Of a stretch of 12,778 nucleotides of DNA, positions 6,888-12,778 are shown piece after piece. This stretch comes from Alphaproteobacteria bacterium (GTDB lineage Bacteria; Pseudomonadota; Alphaproteobacteria; UBA828): assembly GCA_022826345.1 (NCBI GenBank), contig JAJDVB010000107.1, positions 1 through 12,778 of the forward strand, given 5' to 3'. Every line of letters starts with the position of its first letter. Position 1 is the stretch's first letter. A program made the position numbers and the translations under genes. A model generated the notes under the pieces. It did not search any database and was not told the DNA's origin. It saw only the letters and a list, made by a program, of their open reading frames with translations.

Positions 6888-7790
6888 ATGACCAGCCACG
6901 CGACCGGGGACGGAGGCATTCCGCCGAGAGACGCCGAGGCGCGCGGGCTGAAGCGGGTCATGACGCTCGGGGGCGCCTACGGAACCCGCAACTACACCGT
7001 GAAGGACCTGCGCGATCAGAAGGGCAAGCGCGTGCTCGTGGAGACCCTGCCGTTCTCCCCGGACGAAGCAGCTGCCGCCGAGGAGGCCGGCGTCGACACC
7101 ATGAAGGCGCGCTTCGATCCCCGCCAGCCCGATCTCACGGCGGCGATCCGGCGCGCGGCACCCAACACCTTTATGGCCTTTTCCGTGCCGCTCGTTGCCG
7201 CCGCGAGCGAGGTCGAAGCGGTCCGCATCGGCTACGATGCGATGGCTCTCGGGGCGGACGCGATCATGTGCCAGTGGAGCCCCCGCTTCGTGGCGGCGGC
7301 GGCCGATGCGGGCATCCCGATTCAGGGCCATGCCGGGCTGGTCCCCCGCAAGAGCACCTGGACGGGGGGCTTGCGCGCGGTCGGAAAGACCCTCGACGAG
7401 GCGATGTGGGTCTATCGCGAGATCAAGGCCCTGGAGGCCGCCGGCGCCTACGCGGTTGAGGTCGAGGTCATCCCCGCGCAACTGCTGGTCGAGATCAGCA
7501 AGCGCACGCGGCTCCTCACCTCCTCCATCGGGGCGGGCAGCGGCGGGGACATCCAGTTCCTGTTCGCCGACGACATCCTCGGCAACAACCCGCCTCCCTA
7601 CCCCCGGCACTCGAAGCAGTACCGCCACCTCTACAAGATGAAGGAGGCGATGCAGGCCGAGCGGCTGGCCGGGTTCCGGGAGTTCGTCGCCGATGTCCGC
7701 GAGGGCCGGTTCCCCGGACCGGAGCACGTCGTCAACGCCTCGGACAACCTCGTCGACTCCTTCGTCGATGCGGTGGAATCCGGCAGTTGA
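6888..7790 (+). CDS. PanB-like protein (ketopantoate hydroxymethyltransferase superfamily), divergent
   Basis: A 300-aa protein of the PEP mutase/ICL TIM-barrel superfamily, closest by eye to PanB. Shared features: YTVKDLRDQKGKR (36-48), GHAGLVP (147-153, PanB GHLGLTP with the conserved His), EVEVIPAQL (191-199) with the catalytic-type Glu, SSIGAGSGGDIQ (212-223) and GRFPGPEH (273-280). In my hand alignment to E. coli PanB several active-site residues are changed: metal ligand D84 aligns with S99, K112 with M127 and metal ligand E114 with Q129. D45 is not clearly kept. Authentic ketopantoate synthesis is therefore doubtful, and I give no panB symbol. The ATG at 6888 has GGGAGAAG upstream. The N-terminal extension of about 30 residues is longer than usual. 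The ICL-like gene begins 29 bases after its stop, so the two are probably co-transcribed. Confidence 0.82.
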   Translation: MTSHATGDGGIPPRDAEARGLKRVMTLGGAYGTRNYTVKDLRDQKGKRVLVETLPFSPDEAAAAEEAGVDTMKARFDPRQPDLTAAIRRAAPNTFMAFSVPLVAAASEVEAVRIGYDAMALGADAIMCQWSPRFVAAAADAGIPIQGHAGLVPRKSTWTGGLRAVGKTLDEAMWVYREIKALEAAGAYAVEVEVIPAQLLVEISKRTRLLTSSIGAGSGGDIQFLFADDILGNNPPPYPRHSKQYRHLYKMKEAMQAERLAGFREFVADVREGRFPGPEHVVNASDNLVDSFVDAVESGS

Positions 7791-7819
7791 ACGGCCCCGA
7801 CAACACAGGAGACGAACCG

Positions 7820-8668
7820 TTGAGCGAAGCGCAGACAACCAAGGGGCAGGCCTTCAAGGACCTGCATCTGGCCGACGGCATATTCGTGATGCCGAACGCA
7901 TGGAACGCCGGCAGCGCCTGCATGCTGCAGGCAGCGGGGTTCCCCGCCGTCGGCACCAGCAGCGCGGGGATCGCGTTCTGTCTCGGTCTCCCCGACTACG
8001 AAGGCGCGCTCACCCGAGAAGCCGCGCTGGAGGAGACCGCACGGATTGCAAGCGCGCTTCGGATACCCGTCAGCATGGATGCGGAGAACGGCTACGGACA
8101 TACGCCGGAAGAGGTGGCCGAGACCATCCGCCTGGCGGCCGAGACCGGCGCGGTGGCGGCCAGCATCGAGGACTATGCCGCCGCCTGCGGCACGGGCGAT
8201 CTCTACGATCGGGCGCTATCGGTGGAGAGGATCGAGGCTGCGGCCGCCGCCGCCGCGTCCCTGCCGTTTCCGTTCACGCTGACCGCGCGGGCCGAGTGCT
8301 ACCTCATGGGACATCCCAACCCGTTCGAGGAATCGGTGACACGGGTCAACCTGTACCGGGAAGCGGGAGCGGACTGCCTCTACGTCCCCGGCGTCAAGGA
8401 CCCCGAGACCATCGGCAGGTTGGTGAGGGAGGTCGACGGGCCGGTCAACGTGGTCATGGGCCTTGCCGGCAGTCCGATGAGCGTGAGCCAGCTCGAGGAC
8501 CTCGGCGTGAAGCGGGTGAGCATCGGCGGCTCGCTGGCCCGGGCCACGTTCGGCCTCATACGCCGGGCCGCGGAGGAAATGCGCAACCGCGGCACCTTCA
8601 CCTATTCCGAAGGGCAGGTGCCGAACGGCGAGCTCTGCCGGTTCTTTGGCGAGCAGCGGGGCTCCTGA
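7820..8668 (+). CDS. Isocitrate lyase/PEP mutase family protein
   Basis: A 282-aa TIM-barrel enzyme of the ICL/PEP mutase family, whose members make or break C-C or C-P bonds in small 2-oxo or hydroxy acids. Visible: MPNAWNAGSA (24-33), TSSAG (46-50), Mg-binding MDAENGYG (86-93), SIEDY (115-119) and GLAGSPMSVSQLEDLGVKRV (214-233). The KKCGH/KRCGH loop of true isocitrate and methylisocitrate lyases is absent (AACGTG at 121-126), so lyase activity on those substrates is unlikely; oxaloacetate decarboxylase- or hydrolase-like chemistry remains possible. The frame opens at TTG 7787, overlapping the previous stop, but the TTG at 7820 has AGGAGA (7807-7812) seven bases upstream and gives the usual N-terminus. 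It is paired with the PanB-like gene, a distant member of the same superfamily. Confidence 0.87.
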   Translation: MSEAQTTKGQAFKDLHLADGIFVMPNAWNAGSACMLQAAGFPAVGTSSAGIAFCLGLPDYEGALTREAALEETARIASALRIPVSMDAENGYGHTPEEVAETIRLAAETGAVAASIEDYAAACGTGDLYDRALSVERIEAAAAAAASLPFPFTLTARAECYLMGHPNPFEESVTRVNLYREAGADCLYVPGVKDPETIGRLVREVDGPVNVVMGLAGSPMSVSQLEDLGVKRVSIGGSLARATFGLIRRAAEEMRNRGTFTYSEGQVPNGELCRFFGEQRGS

Positions 8669-8683
8669 GCCCGCAACCTTGAG

Positions 8684-8791
8684 CCCACCTCCCCCTGTCC
8701 CCCTCCCCCGAAGGCGGAGGGGGAACGTAGACGGCACCAGTCTGCTCTCCCTCTCCGCCCCTGGGGGCGGAGAGGGCCGGGGTGAGGTGGG
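8684..8791. repeat. Large inverted-repeat element between convergent genes
   Basis: A 108-bp element bounded by inverted arms CCCACCTC (8684-8691) and GAGGTGGG (8784-8791). Inside it are a C-rich/G-rich hairpin CCCCCTCC/GGAGGGGG near 8698-8722 and a 13-bp perfect arm pair CCCTCTCCGCCCC (8749-8761) and GGGGCGGAGAGGG (8764-8776). Translated, it gives the spurious peptide HLTPALSAPRGGEGE, a signature of widely dispersed proteobacterial intergenic repeats. It lies between the convergent ends of the ICL-like and aprA genes and could stop transcription from both sides. There is no T-tract, so any terminator role would depend on structure alone. Confidence 0.75.
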
Positions 8792-8867
8792 GGGTTACCG
8801 GGCAGAGCTGCATGCGAAATTCGGGACCGTGCGGCAACGGGGCACGATCCCTTGCAGTCGGGCAGCG

Positions 8868-10712
8868 CTAATCCACGATGTGGTAGACGGGGGCCTTCTC
8901 CATGGCCCATTCCCCGGTCTCGCGGTCGTAGCGGGACAGGGTGAAGCAGTGCCAATCGGCGTCATCCAGCTTCGGATGATCGCCCCGATAGTAGTATCCC
9001 GGCCAGCGCGTCTCCGTCCGGTACATCGTGTGATGGGCCACGGCCTCCGAGGCCAGAACCCGGTGGTGCAGCTCCCACGCCCGCTGTAGCTGATGCAGGT
9101 CTTCGGCCCCGAGATGGTCGAGGTCCTCCTTCAGCATGCCCAGCAGTTCCAGCCCGCGCGTGAGCATGGGCTCGTTCGTCGTGTAGGCGGCGCTGATGCC
9201 GCCGACGTACTCATCCATGATCTTCTCGAGGCGCTGGAGGCCGTGGATCGGCAGCATGTAGCTGGGCGAGACCGTGCCCGCGACGATCTCGTTGCGATTG
9301 ACCCGGAAGGTCTCCAGGGGCTGGAAGATGACCGTCTTGAGGTCCTCGTACTCTTTCTCGCTGACCTGCGGCTGCTCGCCCTTGAGGTCGTTGACGTAGT
9401 TGACCGCCGCCTTGCCGGCGATCCGGCCTTCCGTGTAGGAGCCCGACGAGAACTTGTGGGCGGAGCCCCCGATGGTGTCGCCGGCGCCGAACAGCCCGTC
9501 GACGGTCATCATCCGGTTGTAGCCCCACTGGTAGTCCGCTGGCGCGCAGTCTTCCGGACCGCTCGCCCAGGCGCCCGAGCAGGTAGCGTGCGAGCCCATG
9601 ACGTAGGGCTCGGACGTGGTCAGCTCCGGATTGGTGTGCTTGGGATCGATGTTCTGGGACGCCCAGACCACCGCCTGCCCGATGGTCATGCCCAGGAAAT
9701 TCTCCCAGCCGACCTGCTCCTTGTGGGGGTCGGCGAAGGCCTCCTTGGTCACCATGCGGATGGGCCCGCGGCCGGCCTTGACCTCCTCCAGGAAGGCGTG
9801 GTTGCGGAGGCAGGTGGGCACCGGGTGCATGTCGATGTAGTCGCCCACCAGCGCCTTGGTCTGGTCGTACCACTTGGACTCGTACTCCTCCCCGTAGGCG
9901 TTCTCGGTGTAGGTCTTGAGGTGGAGGAAGTAGGCGCCGACCGGCCCGTAGCCGTCCTTGAAGCGCGTGAGGACGATGCGGTTCTCCATCTGGGTCATCT
10001 TGGCGCCGACCAGGATCGGCAACGCATAGGCCGAGGCGCTGCTCCAGGGCGCGTACCAGGTGCGCCCCATGCCTTCGCCCACAGCCCGCGGCTTGAAGAT
10101 GTGCGACGCGCCGCCGGCAGACACGATCACGGCCTTGGCGCGAAAGACGTAGAATTCCCCGCTGCGGACGTTGAACCCGACCGCGCCCGCGACCCGGTTG
10201 GGCTTGGTCCGGTCCGTCAGCAGGTGGGTCACCATGATCCGGTTGTAGACTTCGGCCGCGGCCTTGCGCGCGGCCTCGGCGACGATCGGCTTGTAGCTCT
10301 CGCCGTGGATCATGATCTGCCACTTGCCTTCCCGCTGATAACGCCCGGTCTCCGGGTCGCGCATGATGGGAAGGCCCCACTCCTCGAACTTGTGCACCGT
10401 GGAATCGACGTGGCGCGCGATGTCGTAGCCGAGATCCTCCCGCACCAGGCCCATGAGGTCGTTCCGGGCGTAGCGGACGTGGTCCTCGGGCTGGTTCTCG
10501 TTCCACTGCATGCCCATGTAGCAGTTGATCGCATAGAGCCCCTGGGCCACGGCGCCGCTGCGCTCGATGTTCGCCTTCTCGACGCAGACCACCTTCAGGT
10601 CGCGCCCCCAGTAGCCGGCTTCGTAGGTCGCGCCGCAGCCGGCCATGCCGCCGCCGATGACCAGGATGTCCGCGTCGACGAAGACCGTCTTGCGGCGTGA
10701 GAACAGGCCCAC
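8868..10712 (-). CDS. aprA: Adenylylsulfate (APS) reductase, alpha subunit
   Basis: The FAD-carrying catalytic subunit of the APS reductase heterodimer. In sulfur oxidisers it works in reverse, joining sulfite to AMP to form APS and passing two electrons to AprB. The protein is 614 aa from a GTG start, a normal size. Seen: FAD-binding VIGGGMAG (18-25), ERSGAVAQGLYAINCYMG (50-67), NRIVLTRFKDGYGP (244-257) and GSHATCSGAW (373-382). R250 and H375 are probable equivalents of the substrate-binding Arg and His of the Archaeoglobus enzyme. A C-terminal helical domain ends in MEKAPVYHIVD. The frame is open to 10859, but that extension only overlaps aprB. The GTG at 10712 shares one base with the aprB stop (TAGTG) and gives the expected N-terminus. 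It is the last gene of aprMBA. Confidence 0.96.
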   Translation of the reverse strand: MGLFSRRKTVFVDADILVIGGGMAGCGATYEAGYWGRDLKVVCVEKANIERSGAVAQGLYAINCYMGMQWNENQPEDHVRYARNDLMGLVREDLGYDIARHVDSTVHKFEEWGLPIMRDPETGRYQREGKWQIMIHGESYKPIVAEAARKAAAEVYNRIMVTHLLTDRTKPNRVAGAVGFNVRSGEFYVFRAKAVIVSAGGASHIFKPRAVGEGMGRTWYAPWSSASAYALPILVGAKMTQMENRIVLTRFKDGYGPVGAYFLHLKTYTENAYGEEYESKWYDQTKALVGDYIDMHPVPTCLRNHAFLEEVKAGRGPIRMVTKEAFADPHKEQVGWENFLGMTIGQAVVWASQNIDPKHTNPELTTSEPYVMGSHATCSGAWASGPEDCAPADYQWGYNRMMTVDGLFGAGDTIGGSAHKFSSGSYTEGRIAGKAAVNYVNDLKGEQPQVSEKEYEDLKTVIFQPLETFRVNRNEIVAGTVSPSYMLPIHGLQRLEKIMDEYVGGISAAYTTNEPMLTRGLELLGMLKEDLDHLGAEDLHQLQRAWELHHRVLASEAVAHHTMYRTETRWPGYYYRGDHPKLDDADWHCFTLSRYDRETGEWAMEKAPVYHIVD

Positions 10713-11173
10713 TAGAGGAGCCCCTGCTTGAACCGCTCCGGCGCCATCGCCGGCAGCGCGTCTACGTTGAGTGCGTCCGGTTCGTGCGCGAGTTCTTGCG
10801 ATTTCATCGCGTCCGCCGTGGGCGCCTCGTAGTCGGTCGGCGGCTTGATTGAGCCCCACGGCGTGGTCCGGATCGGGGAGACGAAGTCCTTTTCCTCGCC
10901 GTTACGGAACTTGATCTTCCAGGAGATGGTGCCTTTCGCCTCTTCCCTCAGCGCGCGGACGCTGTGACCCATGGGCGCGAAGTCGGCGTAGCCGCGGCAG
11001 TCGATGGCGTGCTGCGGGCACGCCTTCACGCAGGAGTAGCACTCCCAGCACATGTTGGGCTCGATGTTGTAGGCACGCCTGTAGGTCTTATCGATGTGCA
11101 TGATGTCGGACGGGCAGATGTCGACGCAGTAGCCGCAGCCGTCGCACCGGGTCATGTAGACGAAGGTCGGCAT
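10712..11173 (-). CDS. aprB: Adenylylsulfate (APS) reductase, beta (ferredoxin-like) subunit
   Basis: A 153-aa iron-sulfur subunit that carries electrons between the FAD of AprA and the membrane partner. Two [4Fe-4S] cluster motifs are complete: C10-x2-C13-x2-C16-x3-C20-P and C42-x2-C45-x2-C48-x3-C52-P. After the ferredoxin part comes a strand-rich segment (about 80-105, ISWKIKFRNGEEKDFVSPIR) and a long extended tail (about 106-153). In known structures this tail wraps around the alpha subunit. The ATG at 11173 follows GGAG about 11 bases upstream. Its TAG stop shares a base with the aprA GTG start, so the two subunits are translationally coupled. The gene lies 43 bp after aprM. Confidence 0.97.
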   Translation of the reverse strand: MPTFVYMTRCDGCGYCVDICPSDIMHIDKTYRRAYNIEPNMCWECYSCVKACPQHAIDCRGYADFAPMGHSVRALREEAKGTISWKIKFRNGEEKDFVSPIRTTPWGSIKPPTDYEAPTADAMKSQELAHEPDALNVDALPAMAPERFKQGLL

Positions 11174-11216
11174 GTGGTTCGGTTATCTCCTCTGTCGAAG
11201 AGCGCTGTGGGGCCGA

Positions 11217-12002
11217 TCAGTAGTGGCGCGGCCGTTCGCGGGTGCTGCCGAAGGTCGCGGGCTTATCGGCAGGCGGCGGCAGGTTGCTCCTCGCGCCCGT
11301 CGCCTCGGACACGCGCTTCTCGAAGGCCGCCGCCGGCTTGAAAAACATGTGCGAAAACTTGGACCACGGAACGGAGCCGAACAGCACCGTCGTCGCGATG
11401 AGGTAGAGGCCGAGCACCGCGTTCGTCCCCGCACTGTCAATCGACTGCAGCGCGGCCCAAATCAGCCCCAGCGACACGCTGGCGAGAAGCGAGAGGATGA
11501 ACAGGTCGGCGCGCACGATGCGGAACGGCGTATGGCCCTCGGCCGCGATGTCAACCCGGATGAAGAACCAGAACCAGTAGCCGCCGAGGCAGACCAGCAG
11601 GGCGCCGGCGATCCAGAGCTGGGGCAGGACGGCGGGCGTGGTCGTCTCGGTCGACGGGTAGCAAAACACCATGACGATGGTAGTCGCGACGTAGAGCAGG
11701 AAGCCGTACATCGTCAGCAGGTGAGCCGCCCGGCGGCGTCCGTGGCCGAACTCGGCGGACGTCGCGACCTCGGACAGGGCGGTCTGGATCGCGAGGCCAG
11801 CCACCCTCCCACCGCCGACCTGGCGCGACCCCGTGCCCCGCGCGTTCCGCCAGCTGGTGAAGAAGTAGGTGGCGCTCCCCTTGTGCCAGACGTCGAACAG
11901 GGTGCCGCCCACCACCAGCGCGATCATCACGCCGACGTAAATCTGGATGACGTCGGACGGAATGGTCGCCGAAAGCGCGGCAAAGGGATTGCTGGTGAAC
12001 AC
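11217..12002 (-). CDS. aprM: APS reductase membrane anchor AprM
   Basis: A 261-aa inner-membrane protein with about five hydrophobic helices (residues 16-36, 94-114, 127-148, 166-186, 193-213). H40, H94, H157 and H218 lie at or near helix ends and could bind haem. The end, VPWSKFSHMFFKPAAAFEKR (211-230), resembles the corresponding part of QmoC/NarI/DsrM-like electron-transfer membrane proteins. Position directly upstream of aprBA and size match AprM of sulfur oxidisers such as Allochromatium (aprMBA), where it is thought to link AprBA to the quinone pool in place of QmoABC. The start is GTG at 12002, with GGGGA upstream. The 35-residue basic, proline-containing cytoplasmic tail could contact AprBA. 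Identification rests on topology, context and the C-terminal motif. Confidence 0.87.
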   Translation of the reverse strand: MFTSNPFAALSATIPSDVIQIYVGVMIALVVGGTLFDVWHKGSATYFFTSWRNARGTGSRQVGGGRVAGLAIQTALSEVATSAEFGHGRRRAAHLLTMYGFLLYVATTIVMVFCYPSTETTTPAVLPQLWIAGALLVCLGGYWFWFFIRVDIAAEGHTPFRIVRADLFILSLLASVSLGLIWAALQSIDSAGTNAVLGLYLIATTVLFGSVPWSKFSHMFFKPAAAFEKRVSEATGARSNLPPPADKPATFGSTRERPRHY

Positions 12003-12168
12003 GTTATTTCCCCGGTCGGTCTGTTCCGTTCAACACCCGGCGCGACTGTATCGATCCGGCCCCGGGAAAGATACCACCTCTTGGCGCAATCGGTTCGGGA
12101 CGCGCGGCGGAGACGGACCCTGCCCGCGCTCGGTCGCGATACGGTTGGAAGGGGCCATGACGCGGCAT

Positions 12169-12182
12169 TGTAACCGGTTACA
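12169..12182. promoter_or_regulatory. Perfect 14-bp palindrome TGTAACCGGTTACA upstream of aprM
   Basis: TGTAACCGGTTACA reads identically on both strands, with a central CCGG. It lies 167 bp upstream of the aprM start, in the 221-bp gap behind the di-haem peroxidase gene. The half-site TGTAACC and the central CG dyad look like operators of LacI-family repressors (compare the gluconate-type TGTTACCGGTAACA). No LacI-type regulator is encoded in the window. The rest of 12003-12223 shows no gene and no clear -35/-10 pair. Confidence 0.5.
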
Positions 12183-12223
12183 TCTGCCGAAGATACGGGC
12201 GCGGCACGGGGCGGTGCGCGGAA

Positions 12224-12778
12224 TCAGCGGGCTGCGTCGAGTGCCGGCACGGGCAGGCCGCTCGGCACGCTCTCGGGCACGATGAGCGCGCGACTCCCGG
12301 CCTGGTCGTCTTCCAGGCTCTGCAGGAAGGCGAGTAGGCTCGCGCGCTCGTCCTCGCCGAGCACGACGCCCCGCCTCAGCGTGCGCGAGAAGCTCGCCCG
12401 CCGCGCCGCCTCGGCCTCGGTCTCGTAGGGTGACGGGTCAGGCGGGGCGAGGTGCAGGGCAATCGCCTCCTCCAGACTGGCCACGGCACCGCTGTGGAAG
12501 TAAGGCGCGGTCAGCGTGACGTTGCGGAGCGGCGGAGTGCGGAACTGATAGAGGTGGCGGGGGATGCGCGTCGCCTCGTAACGGCCTCGGTCGTCGCCGC
12601 TCTCGTCGTCGCCCCCGCTCACGTCGATGCCGGGGCCGATCTGCGGCACGGCAAGCGAGTGGAACTGGAAGTCGCTCAGCAGCGGGCCACTGTGGCAGGC
12701 GGCGCAGCGGGCCCTGCCGTAGAAGAGCAGCGCGCCCTCCTTCGCTGCGCGGTCGATGGCGCCCTTGTCTCCGGCCAG
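12224..12778 (-). CDS. Di-haem cytochrome c peroxidase/MauG-family protein (C-terminal part)
   Basis: A partial gene: the frame is open to the window edge, so only the last 184 residues are visible. They contain a haem c attachment motif CAACH (C25, C28, H29 of the visible part, bases about 12692-12706) followed by SGPLLSDFQFHSLAVPQIG. Then comes the family signature YQFRTPPLRNVTLTAPYFHS and ASLEEAI, typical of the second-haem domain of bacterial cytochrome c peroxidases and MauG-like proteins. These are periplasmic and use H2O2 or oxidise protein or small-molecule partners; the signal peptide and first haem would lie beyond the edge. An apparent start at 12649 (GTG) is internal, since the haem motif lies upstream of it in frame. 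It is on the same strand as aprMBA but 221 bp away, so probably a separate unit. Confidence 0.9.
   Translation of the reverse strand: MAGDKGAIDRAAKEGALLFYGRARCAACHSGPLLSDFQFHSLAVPQIGPGIDVSGGDDESGDDRGRYEATRIPRHLYQFRTPPLRNVTLTAPYFHSGAVASLEEAIALHLAPPDPSPYETEAEAARRASFSRTLRRGVVLGEDERASLLAFLQSLEDDQAGSRALIVPESVPSGLPVPALDAAR

Noticed and set aside
8598..8955. Minus-strand frames of 79 and 117 codons between the ICL-like and aprA genes
   Set aside because: They translate the dispersed repeat (HLTPALSAPRGGEGE and HPGPLRPQG peptides) and overlap real genes at both ends.
9093..10700. 535-codon plus-strand frame opposite aprA
   Set aside because: It is antisense to an unmistakable AprA; the composition (Val/Asp/His/Ala/Gly-rich) is typical of GC-rich shadow frames.
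12224..12649. Apparent complete 141-codon gene at the right edge
   Set aside because: The GTG at 12649 is internal: the frame continues to the window edge and includes a CAACH haem motif, so the gene is partial and not small.

Overview
The window looks like chromosome from a GC-rich, sulfur-oxidising proteobacterium, most likely an alphaproteobacterium. Three observations support this. The malate dehydrogenase at 291-1244 is of the LDH-like type usual in Alphaproteobacteria. The repeat at about 118-230 resembles the palindromic intergenic repeats common in Rhizobiales and Rhodospirillales. The window also holds genes for the APS reductase/ATP sulfurylase branch of sulfite oxidation (aprM-aprB-aprA and sat). 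The lineage is inferred from sequence features, not from a search.

Layout. (1) 1-1244: repeat-bearing leader, then mdh (+). (2) About 1245-2110: a compositionally foreign, AT-richer island (+) with a recognisable promoter and up to three very short genes chained by ATGA stop/start overlaps. They are a possible 19-codon leader ORF, a 91-aa protein with a possible Cas2/SinR-like fold, and a 113-aa membrane-anchored coiled-coil protein. (3) 2123-4892 (-): a cluster read as DUF6166-like protein, two-helix membrane peptide, ATP sulfurylase (sat), and PuuE-like polysaccharide deacetylase/allantoinase. (4) 5058-8668 (+): GntR/FCD regulator, fatty-acid hydroxylase-type membrane enzyme, PanB-like protein and isocitrate lyase/PEP mutase-like protein. 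(5) 8684-8791: a large inverted repeat where the two transcription directions meet. (6) 8868-12002 (-): aprM-aprB-aprA. (7) 12224-12778 (-): the C-terminal part of a di-haem cytochrome c peroxidase/MauG-type protein, cut by the window edge.

How the genes work together. In reverse sulfite oxidation, AprBA joins sulfite and AMP to make APS and passes electrons through the membrane protein AprM toward the quinone pool. Sat then converts APS and pyrophosphate to sulfate and ATP. Both steps are encoded here, but sat lies about 4.5 kb from aprA, separated by a regulator and several carbon-metabolism-type genes. The PanB-like and ICL-like proteins share the PEP mutase/ICL barrel superfamily. They sit 29 bp apart and probably form an operon of unknown substrate. 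The PanB-like member appears to lack several residues needed for ketopantoate synthesis.

The most unusual items are the AT-rich coupled mini-operon (1377-2082), the divergent PanB-like/ICL-like pair, a perfect 14-bp palindrome upstream of aprM, and an apparent insertion next to the Cys-rich motif of Sat. I saw no tRNA, rRNA, CRISPR array, transposase or integrase.
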